Origin: Caldisericia bacterium
GTDB lineage: Bacteria > Caldisericota > Caldisericia > JAAYUI01
Assembly (NCBI GenBank): GCA_017992475.1
Contig: JAGOOO010000005.1
Coordinates: forward strand, 1-64,000
Direction of reading: 5' to 3'
DNA length: 64,000 bases
Positions 26,064 to 33,887 of the stretch are shown in pieces; position 1 is the first letter of the stretch, and the number at the start of each line of letters is the position of its first letter. The position numbers were made by a program, and so were the translations under genes. The notes under the pieces were generated by a model, which was given only the letters and a program-made list of their open reading frames with translations, had not been told where the DNA came from and searched no databases.

Positions 26064-27782
26064 ATGTGGGAGAAAACGAAAATATCATTGATGGTTTTTC
26101 TGTCTTTCATGCTTGCTTCTAATTACTGGTTGCCGCCAGAATCCGCAACCTCAAAACAGCCTCCCCAGCTGCCAAAACTGGCCCATCCACTCAAACCTGC
26201 TTCCGCAATAAAGAGCGTTGGGGTGCAAAAAGTTTTGGTGCTTCTGATGGAGTTTCCTGACCAAAAAGGTGTCATGACCTATAAGAGCGCCGAGGAGAAA
26301 TTCGTTTCTGACAAGGTAAAAAGCCTTAAAAACTACTTTGACACTGCCTCAGGCGGAAAACTCAAAATTGATTTTGGCTCATTTTTCCTGCATGACTGGA
26401 TAAAAATGCCAAAAACAATAGAAGAATACAATCAAATGGAAGTTCCGGACTATGTAATGGTTTTAAGCATGGGACCAGACGCATACAAAGCTGCACAGGA
26501 AAAAGGGCTCAAAATCGAGGAATATGATGAAGATGGGAATGGCTACCCGGACCTGACAATCTTCATCTGGGCCGGGAACAGCTATGGAGACGGGACGAAG
26601 AGCGTCCCAGGGGATTTCTATCGCGGCGACGTTCCATTTCCACTCATAAGCATTGGTGAGAACATACGTGAAGGAGGCTTCCCACTTGGAACAACACTAC
26701 ACGAATTCTTTCACGGGATGGGCGGACTTTACGATCTCTATGATTATTCACACATAGTTGATCCGGTTGGGGGCTGGGACCTCATGGGATCTGGTCTTGA
26801 GGAAAATTATTGGGGAATGTCATCTTTCAGTCGTTTTAATGCTGGCTGGGTCGATATAGAAACAATAACAGAACCCGGCACCTATGAGATTGATGATCTT
26901 AACGGGGATGGGGAACACAAAGCATACAAAATCCAGATACCCGGATCAATAGATGAATGGGTACTTGTAGAAAACAGGCAAAAACATGGGGCAGACGGAT
27001 ACTACAATGGTTGTCCAGGAAATGGCATTGTAATGTATCATGTAGACGATAGGAGGCCGTATGGAGGAAGATTCAACACCATCACCTCAGAATGGAGCAC
27101 GCCTGGAATTGTCATTCTTGATCCTGGTGGTGCCCCTTTGCACAAAACCGCCAATTTTGGGGCTGATATCGGAAAAACAAAAATTAGCGGTACCACCATT
27201 CCGAACACCCTGCCATATGTTACAAATAGCTCCAGAGAAACTCTCTGCATAAGCGATATTTCAAATGTAGGATCCAAAATGACTTTCAAGGTCACATTTG
27301 AAAGTCCACAGATCCCACTTGTCAGAGTAAACGAACAATTGCCTTTTGACCAGGTTGAAAAAGGTACCACTAAAACACAGGAACTCAAATTTACAAATGC
27401 TGGTGCAGGAAAACTCCAGGCTTTCCTGAAAACCGACTGCAAATGGATAACTCTCGACAGAACAAGCTTTATTGGCAATGATGAAGCCATCATCGTGACT
27501 ATTGATACGTCACAACTCCCCTATGGAATAAACAAAGGTCAAATATCATTCAATTGCTCATCAACGTTAGGAAAAGTTATCGTTTCGGTTGAGGTGGTGC
27601 CTATAATGGGTGACATCAATCTTGACCAAAAAGTTGACGAAAAAGATTTTGACGAATTGGTTGCTTGCTTTGGAAAAAGCGAAGGTCAAGAGGGGTACAA
27701 GAAGGAGGCTGACCTAAACAAAGATGGAATTATTGATTGGTTGGACTTAATGCTCCTTGCGAGAAATATTGGCAGAAAGTAA
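26064..27782 (+). CDS. Secreted M6-type metalloprotease with dockerin (paralogue 2)
   Basis: A 572-residue paralogue of the proteins at 19172 and 27924. It has a signal peptide (about 1-28), a proline-rich linker, an M6 catalytic domain with HEFFH at 213-217 followed by GMGGLYDLYDY and GGWDLMGSG, a beta domain (about 415-505, LPFDQVEKGTTKTQELKF) and a type I dockerin (DINLDQKVDEKD and DLNKDGIIDWLD). DEDGNGYPDLTIFIWAG, a calcium-loop-like stretch, is shared by all three. A GGAG is only two bases from the ATG, too close to be typical, so the start may be read leaderless or from an internal ATG. Confidence 0.85.
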   Translation: MWEKTKISLMVFLSFMLASNYWLPPESATSKQPPQLPKLAHPLKPASAIKSVGVQKVLVLLMEFPDQKGVMTYKSAEEKFVSDKVKSLKNYFDTASGGKLKIDFGSFFLHDWIKMPKTIEEYNQMEVPDYVMVLSMGPDAYKAAQEKGLKIEEYDEDGNGYPDLTIFIWAGNSYGDGTKSVPGDFYRGDVPFPLISIGENIREGGFPLGTTLHEFFHGMGGLYDLYDYSHIVDPVGGWDLMGSGLEENYWGMSSFSRFNAGWVDIETITEPGTYEIDDLNGDGEHKAYKIQIPGSIDEWVLVENRQKHGADGYYNGCPGNGIVMYHVDDRRPYGGRFNTITSEWSTPGIVILDPGGAPLHKTANFGADIGKTKISGTTIPNTLPYVTNSSRETLCISDISNVGSKMTFKVTFESPQIPLVRVNEQLPFDQVEKGTTKTQELKFTNAGAGKLQAFLKTDCKWITLDRTSFIGNDEAIIVTIDTSQLPYGINKGQISFNCSSTLGKVIVSVEVVPIMGDINLDQKVDEKDFDELVACFGKSEGQEGYKKEADLNKDGIIDWLDLMLLARNIGRK

Positions 27783-27836
27783 TATTTACAATAGTTAAAC
27801 CATTCTAATCAATTCTTAAAAAGTACTAGGGGGGTA

Positions 27837-27872
27837 AGCGTGATCATTTAGATAAAAACACGCTTCTTTCAG
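27837..27872 (+). terminator. Probable intrinsic terminator
   Basis: AAGCGTG (27837-27843), a 16-base loop and CACGCTT (27860-27866), then CTTTCAGGTTTTG. It follows the second protease gene. The large loop makes it weaker than the others. Confidence 0.55.
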
Positions 27873-27923
27873 GTTTTGTCTTTTTGTTTACATGCCATCA
27901 ACCCGTGGTATTCTAGTTTGTAA

Positions 27924-29660
27924 ATGAAAAAATTATTGACTTTCGCGCTGATCCTGTCTTTGGTTTCACCGATATGGATTGTTGCCAAAGCTTCAGAGTG
28001 TGACACAACCTGTGACATCATGAAAATGCCACTTTCCAAGGTAAAAAACATCGCCATGTCGAATGGTGGGAAAATACCGCCATCAATGGTGCACTCGACC
28101 ATAAGGCCAACGAAACATCTTGGTGACCAAAAGGTCCTTGTTCTCCCAATGGAATTCCCCGATTGCAGATGGACCATTGCCGCAGGCAGTATAAGGGAAA
28201 AATTCATCTCACAGACTCAAAGAAGCCTCCTCAATTTTTACGAGATATCCTCGTATGGCAAATACAGGCCAACCTACGGTGAAAAAGGCATTCCAGAGTG
28301 GATGATGATGCCAAAACCATACAATGATTATGAAGACATGGACTCCCTCTTCAATGATGCCTTTGCAACAGCAATAAAATATGGCATCGACCCACTCGAA
28401 TACGATGAGGATGGGAACGGGTTCCCTGATCTGACAATAGTTATTTGGGCCGGCAATTCCTACACTGTAGGTGGAGACAAGCCTGGGGATTTCACAATGC
28501 CAATGGAAATAGGCAACATCATAAGCATTGGCGAAGATGTCAGAGTTGGTGGTTTTCCGTTGATTACACTCCTTCACGAATATTTCCATGCAATGGGCGA
28601 ACTTTACGATCTGTATGATTATTCATACACATCTGACCCCGTTGGTGGCTGGGACCTCATGGCCGCAGGTGTATGGGACGGATATTGCGGGATCAACTCC
28701 TACCAGAGATGGAAAGCCAACTGGATAGAACCAGAAACAATCACCGAGCCAGGGACTTATGAAGTCGATGACCTGAATGGTGATGGCCCACACAAAATGT
28801 ACAAAATCCCGCTTCCAGGCTCCGATGTCGAGTGGCTTCTTGTTGAAAATAGGCAAAGGCACGGAGGAGATGGCTATTTCCAGGGTTGTCCCGGAAATGG
28901 CATGATTGTTTACCATGTCGATGATCGCAGAGAGTACAAACATCTTTTCAACACAAGAACAAAAGAGTGGAAAACTGTTGGCATAGAGGTTCTTGATCCA
29001 GGTGGATCACCACTCCACAAAACAGCAATGTACGGGGACAACTATGGAAAAGTCGCCATCAGCGCCGACTCGATACCCAACACTCTGCCATATGAGAAAA
29101 ACGACTCCAAAAAGACTTTGAGGATTGACAAGATCTCTTCAGTCGGTGAAAAGATGACCTTCAGGCTAAGCTATGACACCCCACAGGTTCCAATCATGCA
29201 AGTGCTGGACACCCTGTCTTTCGGAAGGGTAGTCAAAGGTGAAATGGCCAGCCAGGACCTCACATTCTACAACATCGGCCCAAAAAAACTCCAGGCAATG
29301 CTCAAGTCTGACTCCCAATGGATCAACATTGACAGAACAAGCTTTATTGGCAATGAAGAGCCGATAAATGTAACAATTAATACGGCTTCACTCAAGTACG
29401 GCTTCAACAGTGGATACATCAAATACGACGGCAACGCCGGCACCGGAAGGGTGAAGGTAGTTGTTGACGTGGCCCCGATCCCGGGAGATGTAAACCTCGA
29501 CGGGGTCGTGGACGATGCAGATGTCGAACTGTTTGCGAAGTACTTCAACAGCTCGCTTGGCGACCCAAACTACTACAAGGATGCAGACTTCAACAACGAC
29601 CAGAAGGTCGACCTCATGGATTTCCTCATGATGTCAAAAAACTACAAGTCAAAAATTTGA
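27924..29660 (+). CDS. Secreted M6-type metalloprotease with dockerin (paralogue 3)
   Basis: A 578-residue paralogue. Signal peptide (MKKLLTFALILSLVSPIW), propeptide with IMKMPLSKVKNIAMSNGGKI, M6 domain with HEYFH at 218-222 then AMGELYDLYDY and GGWDLMAAG, BACON/HYDIN-like domain (LSFGRVVKGEMASQDLTF) and dockerin (DVNLDGVVDDADVE and DFNNDQKVDLMD). It is closest to paralogue 2 in the catalytic and beta domains. A TATTCT box ends nine bases before the ATG and there is no ribosome site, again suggesting a leaderless or nearly leaderless mRNA. Confidence 0.85.
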   Translation: MKKLLTFALILSLVSPIWIVAKASECDTTCDIMKMPLSKVKNIAMSNGGKIPPSMVHSTIRPTKHLGDQKVLVLPMEFPDCRWTIAAGSIREKFISQTQRSLLNFYEISSYGKYRPTYGEKGIPEWMMMPKPYNDYEDMDSLFNDAFATAIKYGIDPLEYDEDGNGFPDLTIVIWAGNSYTVGGDKPGDFTMPMEIGNIISIGEDVRVGGFPLITLLHEYFHAMGELYDLYDYSYTSDPVGGWDLMAAGVWDGYCGINSYQRWKANWIEPETITEPGTYEVDDLNGDGPHKMYKIPLPGSDVEWLLVENRQRHGGDGYFQGCPGNGMIVYHVDDRREYKHLFNTRTKEWKTVGIEVLDPGGSPLHKTAMYGDNYGKVAISADSIPNTLPYEKNDSKKTLRIDKISSVGEKMTFRLSYDTPQVPIMQVLDTLSFGRVVKGEMASQDLTFYNIGPKKLQAMLKSDSQWINIDRTSFIGNEEPINVTINTASLKYGFNSGYIKYDGNAGTGRVKVVVDVAPIPGDVNLDGVVDDADVELFAKYFNSSLGDPNYYKDADFNNDQKVDLMDFLMMSKNYKSKI

Positions 29661-29678
29661 TTGACTCACCAGTCATCG

Positions 29679-29712
29679 AAAAAAGGGCGGCCCAAAAGGT
29701 CGCCCTTTTTTG
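29679..29712 (+). terminator. Intrinsic terminator
   Basis: AAAAAAGGGCGGCC (29679-29692), loop CAAAA, then GGTCGCCCTTTTTT (29698-29711). It ends the third protease gene. Confidence 0.9.
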
Positions 29713-29756
29713 TTTCCACCGGCAATGATAGAATTGGCAGACAAAAGAGGTGAAAC

Positions 29757-30791
29757 ATGGCAAACATTGACTACGCGGTAAAATTTCTTGAAGAGATCTG
29801 CAAGACCCCAAGCCCGACAGGCTTTGCCATGGCGGCAATAGACAGGTGCGAGCGCGAGGCAAGATCGCTCGGGTTTGCAACAAGAAGAAACAACAAGGGT
29901 GGGCTGCTGGTTGATGTTCCCGGCAAGGACGCGTCCTTCAGGAGGCTCGTCTCCGGCCATGTTGACACCCTCGGCGCAATGGTGCGCTCCATAGATTCAA
30001 ACGGCTGGCTGAAATTTACGCCAATCGGCGGCTACATGATGCAGACAGTGGAAGGCGAGTACTGCCAGATTTTCACAAGGAGCGGGAAAACCTACACCGG
30101 AACATGCCTGACAACCGACCCTTCGGTGCACGTCCACCCAAACGCCAGGGAACTCGAGAGAAAACCCGAGAACATGGTGATAAGGCTCGACGAGCGCGTC
30201 TGTTCCAAGGAAGACACCGAAAAACTGGGCATCTCGGCAGGAGATTTCATAGCCTGGGACCCAAGGACAATCGTCACAGAATCTGGCTTCATAAAAACCA
30301 GACATCTGGACGACAAGGCTGGAACGGCCTGTATTTTTTGTGCCCTTCAGGCAATCTCCGAGGAAAAAATAACGCCAGCACACCCCTTCACGGCAATCAT
30401 AACCAACTACGAAGAAGTCGGCCATGGCGCAAGCTTTGTCCCAGAGGCCAACGAAATCCTGGCCGTGGACATGGGCGCAATCGGGCTCGACCTCTCAACC
30501 GACGAATACTGCGTCTCGATCTGCGCCAAGGACTCTTCCGGCCCCTACGACTACGCCCTGACAAACCAGCTGGTCGACCTTGCAAAAGCAAACAAAATCA
30601 AATACGCGGTGGACATCTACCCGTTCTACGGGAGCGATGCATCTGCGGCCCTCCACGGCGGCCATGACCTGAGGGCCGGCCTCATCGGGCCGGGTGTTCA
30701 GGCCAGCCATTCGATGGAGCGCACCCACAAGGACGCAATCGAGGCCACTTCGAAATTGCTGGTGGAGTATTTGAAGACCGAAAAAGTGTAA
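29757..30791 (+). CDS. M42 family aminopeptidase
   Basis: A 344-residue cytosolic metallo-aminopeptidase of the M42 (PepA/FrvX/YsdC) family, which forms dodecamers and trims peptides. Metal ligands can be seen in SGHVDTLG (65-72), HLDDKAGTA, the catalytic NYEEVGHGA, AVDMGA and a late HSMERTHKD. GAGGTGA precedes the ATG by 5 bases. Base composition is more GC-rich than its neighbours, which gives long meaningless frames on both strands. It would use peptides released by the proteases upstream. Confidence 0.92.
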   Translation: MANIDYAVKFLEEICKTPSPTGFAMAAIDRCEREARSLGFATRRNNKGGLLVDVPGKDASFRRLVSGHVDTLGAMVRSIDSNGWLKFTPIGGYMMQTVEGEYCQIFTRSGKTYTGTCLTTDPSVHVHPNARELERKPENMVIRLDERVCSKEDTEKLGISAGDFIAWDPRTIVTESGFIKTRHLDDKAGTACIFCALQAISEEKITPAHPFTAIITNYEEVGHGASFVPEANEILAVDMGAIGLDLSTDEYCVSICAKDSSGPYDYALTNQLVDLAKANKIKYAVDIYPFYGSDASAALHGGHDLRAGLIGPGVQASHSMERTHKDAIEATSKLLVEYLKTEKV

Positions 30792-30869
30792 AAATGAGAA
30801 TACTCATATTATTTGTATAATTAGAGTGTTCTACCTATCAGATGCGCCTTATTGTGTTATTTTAGCTAC

Positions 30870-30897
30870 TTGACAAAATTATATTTTATGATATAAT
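30870..30897 (+). promoter_or_regulatory. Near-consensus sigma-70 promoter
   Basis: TTGACA (30870-30875), 16 bases, TATAAT (30892-30897) with TG one base before the -10. This is the closest match to consensus in the window and drives the 109-residue gene at 30959. Confidence 0.85.
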
Positions 30898-30958
30898 GTT
30901 TTCATAAATCCCCAAGGGAATATGGAATAAATTAATACAAAATATTAGGAGGACAACA

Positions 30959-31288
30959 TTGAAAACAAACAAGGAATTCTTTGATAAATTGGTGAAAATT
31001 GTTGAAGATGGTGGAGTATCGGCATTTGCTTTTATGGAAACCTTGAAGAGAGCTAGAATCCCTGTCTATAAAGGGGTATGCGGCGGGTCAGGTATGCAAC
31101 CTGTGCTGGAATTACTTTATAGCCTTGTTGGTTTAGAGCCAGATGATTCACGGGTATCAAGGCTTGCAACACAAATAAGGAATTTACCTGATTACAATAA
31201 TCCGAACCTCATAACATACAATTTTGAGCAATCAAACGCTATTGCAGATAAAATTGAAAAATTAATTCAAGAACAAAAGGGGAAATAA
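30959..31288 (+). CDS. Hypothetical protein, 109 residues
   Basis: I do not recognise this protein. It is soluble and mostly helical by eye, with FDKLVKIVEDGGVSAFAFMETLKRARIPVYKG at the start, a GVCGGSGMQP turn and a charged C-terminal helix. It starts with TTG after a perfect AGGAGG 7 bases upstream, and stands alone between a near-consensus promoter and a terminator, which predicts high expression. Function unknown. Confidence 0.75.
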   Translation: MKTNKEFFDKLVKIVEDGGVSAFAFMETLKRARIPVYKGVCGGSGMQPVLELLYSLVGLEPDDSRVSRLATQIRNLPDYNNPNLITYNFEQSNAIADKIEKLIQEQKGK

Positions 31289-31303
31289 AACGTTGAGCTT
31301 GAA

Positions 31304-31340
31304 ATGCCCCCAAGTTTATCACTCAGGGGCATATTTTTTC
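31304..31340 (+). terminator. Intrinsic terminator
   Basis: ATGCCCC (31304-31310), loop, GGGGCAT (31326-31332), then ATTTTTTC. It ends the single-gene unit at 30959. Confidence 0.85.
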
Positions 31341-31375
31341 TCAATTCTATCTAATCTCTAGAAAAAACTACAATT

Positions 31376-32407
31376 TTATATTCCCAACCTCTTCAAAGCC
31401 TCCTCAACACAAATCTTGTAGCTGATTTGGGTCTTGTGTTTTTTGAAACCCAGTCTGGAGTTAATCCCAAGCATCGGGGCATTCAGATCATTGTTGCCTG
31501 TTGTGATCATCTTGACCTGGGGATTGTTCTGCCTGATGTGGTCGAGCATCAGGGCCTTGAGCAGTTTGCCAATGCCGCTTCCGCGATGTCCTGCATCAAC
31601 AGCTGTCACATACTGTATGAATCTGTAAGTGTTTTCATTGTCGATGCCACCCTCGGTAAAGCCGATGACCACCCCGTTTGCATCTTTGACCAGAAAACAG
31701 CGATACTGCCTGAATTTTTCAAGAAACTCCTTGGAATCCTGCCACTTCTTTTTCTCTGCCTCCCTCAGGTCTATTGTTTCCTGGTTGTTCATTTTCTTGA
31801 ATTCAACCGCTGTGGCGAAAGACAGGTCGCTGACATCATCGATAAACTGGTCCGTTATTTTGGTGTGCAGTTCAATTTTCCAGTTGTTTTCAGATTTTTC
31901 TGCAATCTTAAGCCATCCGTCAACAATGTTCCAGTCAAACCCGTCAAGCTCGAGCCTCATGTCAGAAAAAACCGAGGAAGGCACACCAAATTTTTGAAGA
32001 AACCTGTTGCCCTCTTCCGAATAAGAGTGTGAGCTAATCGTGTGGACACAACTGTCTTTGATGTCCAGAAAAGCTTTTTTGGCCAAACTTGTACCAATGC
32101 CTCTGTTCCTATATTTGGGCTCCACATAACCAAATATATAACCAAGACCTTTGTTCAGTTCATATTCTGGATCATCCGGTTTTCTTAAATATATTTCCGC
32201 ATCGCCAACAATTTTCTCGCTTTCAAAGGCATAATTTCTTATGGATACTTCATACTTGTCATCAAGCCACTGCATCGCCATCTCGTCCGATATCGGTTTC
32301 ATTTCAGGCTCCGCCTCGTGGAGCATCATGGTTGCATGCGCTTTGTACTGCAAAAACAATGTTGTCCTTAACTCTTCGTTTTCAACTTTTCTGATTTGAA
32401 TGTTCAT
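31376..32407 (-). CDS. Double-domain GNAT acetyltransferase
   Basis: A 343-residue protein with two GNAT folds in tandem. The first has GYVEPKYRNRGIGTSLAKKAF (about 105-125) and the second VDAGHRGSGIGKLLKALML (about 275-295); both show the R/Q-x-x-G-x-G/A acetyl-CoA loop. The start at 32407 is set by GGGAG 6 bases upstream; 33 residues of open frame before it lack a site. Such twin-GNAT proteins resemble mycothiol synthase and antibiotic or polyamine acetyltransferases. Substrate unknown. Confidence 0.8.
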   Translation of the reverse strand: MNIQIRKVENEELRTTLFLQYKAHATMMLHEAEPEMKPISDEMAMQWLDDKYEVSIRNYAFESEKIVGDAEIYLRKPDDPEYELNKGLGYIFGYVEPKYRNRGIGTSLAKKAFLDIKDSCVHTISSHSYSEEGNRFLQKFGVPSSVFSDMRLELDGFDWNIVDGWLKIAEKSENNWKIELHTKITDQFIDDVSDLSFATAVEFKKMNNQETIDLREAEKKKWQDSKEFLEKFRQYRCFLVKDANGVVIGFTEGGIDNENTYRFIQYVTAVDAGHRGSGIGKLLKALMLDHIRQNNPQVKMITTGNNDLNAPMLGINSRLGFKKHKTQISYKICVEEALKRLGI

Positions 32408-32484
32408 TTTGTCTCCCATGTTGTTTTCATCAATTTTCGAGTAGACCAGGGCCCCTGCTTTGTGAGGGACCCTGGATGTTTTCC

Positions 32485-33330
32485 TCAAATCTTCCCGGTC
32501 TCCCACTCCAGCCAGAGCGAATCGGCAATTTCCCTTGCCTCTTCCTCCCTCTTGAAGTGGCGCCCCAGGATTGCCATGTCCCTTTTGAAGAACAACTCGG
32601 CATTGGGGTTTGACCTTGGGTCAACGGCTTGCGCCATGTCTATGATGATCGCCTTCCCGCCCCACCATAGCACGTTGAATGCGGAAAGATCGCCGTGGAC
32701 AACATTGAGCCCGAGCATGTTCCTGATGTTTGTCAGCATCCGCCTGAATGCCCTGTCCATGTCCTTGTCTGGAATTTTCACTTTCCTCAAAAGCGGTGCT
32801 GGCCCGTTCTCATCACCGATGTATTCCATGAGTATTGTGTTGCCCTTAATCGCAATTGGCTTCGGGACATCAACGCCATTGTTCCAGAGGAGCCTCTGGA
32901 CGCTGAATTCGTCCTCAATCCACCGCTCGAACATGAACTGGTGGCCCATCGTGGACCTCCTGTTTATGGCCCTTTGCACGCTTTTCTGGGAAACCCACCT
33001 GCCCTCCCTGTAGAGGGCATCATTGCTCAGGCTCCGGAAGATCCTTGGCCTGTAAACCTTGGCCGCAAGGAGCGGGAACCCTGACTTTTTTGTCCCCAGG
33101 CAACTGTAGACTGTCGCCTCCTTGCCCGATGAGACTTCCATAATCACGTCTTCGATCAGCCCCTGCTGTTTGAAAGCAGTCAGTGAAGGCAGTATCCACT
33201 CGCGCAGGTGGCTCTCTCTCAGGAAATCTGGGTCAAATTCACCAGTCCTGATGGCCTTTCTTTCGAGCCAGAGCCGGACTGAAGCGTCCGACTCGTGGCT
33301 TGTCTTCATTTTGGAGATTTTTTCTTCCAA
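32485..33330 (-). CDS. RIO-type atypical serine/threonine kinase
   Basis: A 281-residue RIO kinase. The glycine-rich-like loop is SSGKEATVY (67-75), the catalytic lysine is K91 in AAKVYR, the catalytic loop is HGDLSAFN (212-219) and the metal aspartate is D231 in IIIDMAQ. RIO1/RIO2 kinases act in ribosome maturation in archaea and eukaryotes; bacterial members are scattered and little studied. It starts with TTG after AAGGAGGAG, inside the upstream microprotein gene, which implies translational coupling. It is the last gene of a short operon with two microproteins and an Asn-rich leader. Confidence 0.88.
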   Translation of the reverse strand: MEEKISKMKTSHESDASVRLWLERKAIRTGEFDPDFLRESHLREWILPSLTAFKQQGLIEDVIMEVSSGKEATVYSCLGTKKSGFPLLAAKVYRPRIFRSLSNDALYREGRWVSQKSVQRAINRRSTMGHQFMFERWIEDEFSVQRLLWNNGVDVPKPIAIKGNTILMEYIGDENGPAPLLRKVKIPDKDMDRAFRRMLTNIRNMLGLNVVHGDLSAFNVLWWGGKAIIIDMAQAVDPRSNPNAELFFKRDMAILGRHFKREEEAREIADSLWLEWETGKI

Positions 33331-33434
33331 AACTCCTCCTTGGAATTTTTTGCTTTTGGCACCGTTATTTTTGGTGTCATCTTTGGTTTTATCTGCGTCA
33401 ACTTCATAACTTTGAATCCTTTGCCATTTTTCAT
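33306..33434 (-). CDS. Lysine-rich 42-residue microprotein upstream of the RIO kinase
   Basis: A 42-codon gene with a GGGAGG site 8-9 bases before its ATG. The product is very basic (14 lysines, with K-P-K repeats: KLTQIKPKMTPKITVPKAK) and looks unstructured, as RNA- or ribosome-binding tails do. It overlaps the RIO kinase start by 25 bases. I know no family. A real gene is supported by the ribosome site, the exact fit between the neighbouring genes and the coupling. Confidence 0.65.
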   Translation of the reverse strand: MKNGKGFKVMKLTQIKPKMTPKITVPKAKNSKEEFWKKKSPK

Positions 33435-33437
33435 AAA

Positions 33438-33581
33438 TTAATGCCTCCCTTCTTCATTTGTTTGATCGGCTTTTCCAGCCGCTGACACTTTCCCGCCCTC
33501 GTATCGTTCGAGCTTTATCTTGTATGCGCGGACGACGGCCGGTGTGAGTGCTTGTGCGAGCTTGTCAAATAGCGTGGTCAT
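33438..33581 (-). CDS. 47-residue microprotein
   Basis: A 47-codon gene with AAAGGAGG 6 bases before its ATG and a stop three bases before the next microprotein gene. The product starts MTTLFDKLAQALTPAVVRAY, a likely amphipathic helix, followed by a charged, flexible tail. No family is recognised. It is the first gene after two tandem terminator hairpins, so its expression should depend on read-through or antitermination. Confidence 0.65.
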   Translation of the reverse strand: MTTLFDKLAQALTPAVVRAYKIKLERYEGGKVSAAGKADQTNEEGRH

Positions 33582-33605
33582 TGTGTTCCTCCTTTGCGGG
33601 AAATT

Positions 33606-33640
33606 AAAAAGGCCCCTTTGCCTTTTTGTGCGCTGGGGCC
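33606..33640 (-). terminator. Second terminator hairpin in the leader of the RIO operon
   Basis: On the minus-strand RNA, GGCCCC (33640-33635), an 18-base loop, GGGGCC (33616-33611), then TTTTTAATTT. It lies directly before the ribosome site of the 47-residue gene. Its 5' arm can also pair with the 3' arm of the first hairpin. Confidence 0.7.
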
Positions 33641-33645
33641 CTGGA

Positions 33646-33681
33646 ATTAAAAAGGCCCGTTCCCTGTTTTGAACGGGCCTT
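33646..33681 (-). terminator. First terminator hairpin after the Asn-rich leader
   Basis: On the minus-strand RNA, AAGGCCCGTTC (33681-33671), loop AAAACAGG, GAACGGGCCTT (33662-33652), then TTTAATT. A strong intrinsic terminator 27 bases after the leader stop codon. Confidence 0.88.
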
Positions 33682-33708
33682 CTAGTTTATTTTATGGTTT
33701 GGTATTGC

Positions 33709-33768
33709 TTAGACTGAGGCTCCGCCCAAAAGATGCGCATTGTTGTTATTGTTTCTCACTCTCATCAT
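33709..33768 (-). CDS. Asn-rich 19-residue leader peptide (candidate attenuator)
   Basis: With AAAGGAGG 4-5 bases before ATGATG, a 20-codon frame encodes MMRVRNNNNNAHLLGGASV. Five Asn codons in a row (AAC AAT AAC AAC AAT) are followed, 27 bases after the stop, by two tandem terminators and then the microprotein and RIO-kinase genes. This is the layout of ribosome-mediated attenuation, as in trp and his leaders with runs of the sensed residue. Asparagine, or tRNA-Asn charging, would be the signal (inference). It could instead be a tiny secreted or signalling peptide. Confidence 0.6.
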   Translation of the reverse strand: MMRVRNNNNNAHLLGGASV

Positions 33769-33801
33769 CGCACCTCCTTTGGCGGAATTTGTTTTGAGGT
33801 G

Positions 33802-33829
33802 ATTCTAGGCGTATTCTCAAGGTTGTCAA
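33802..33829 (-). promoter_or_regulatory. Promoter of the leader peptide / RIO operon
   Basis: On the minus strand, TTGACA (33829-33824), 16 bases, TAGAAT (33807-33802). It gives a leader of about 28 bases before the 19-residue peptide. It runs back-to-back with the rarA promoter. Confidence 0.8.
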
Positions 33830-33849
33830 GACGGGCGCTCTGGCAAGTG

Positions 33850-33887
33850 TTGAAAAATACCGGTTTGTCCAATACAATTGCCGCATG
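33850..33887 (+). promoter_or_regulatory. Promoter of leaderless rarA
   Basis: TTGAAA (33850-33855), 17 bases, TACAAT (33873-33878), then six bases to the ATG at 33885. There is no ribosome site; the transcript should begin at the A of the start codon. Confidence 0.8.

Noticed and set aside
30104-30667. Overlapping plus-strand frame of 187 codons inside the M42 peptidase gene
   Set aside because: The region is GC-rich, which makes stop codons rare in other frames. The product is an Arg/Gly/Pro-rich string without domain features, whereas the M42 frame has all catalytic residues.
33601-33660. CRISPR-like or transposon repeat (AATTAAAAAGGCCC occurs twice)
   Set aside because: The two copies are the T-tract sides of two terminators. 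The same sequence ends the terminator at 20941, so it is the usual terminator form here and not a mobile repeat.
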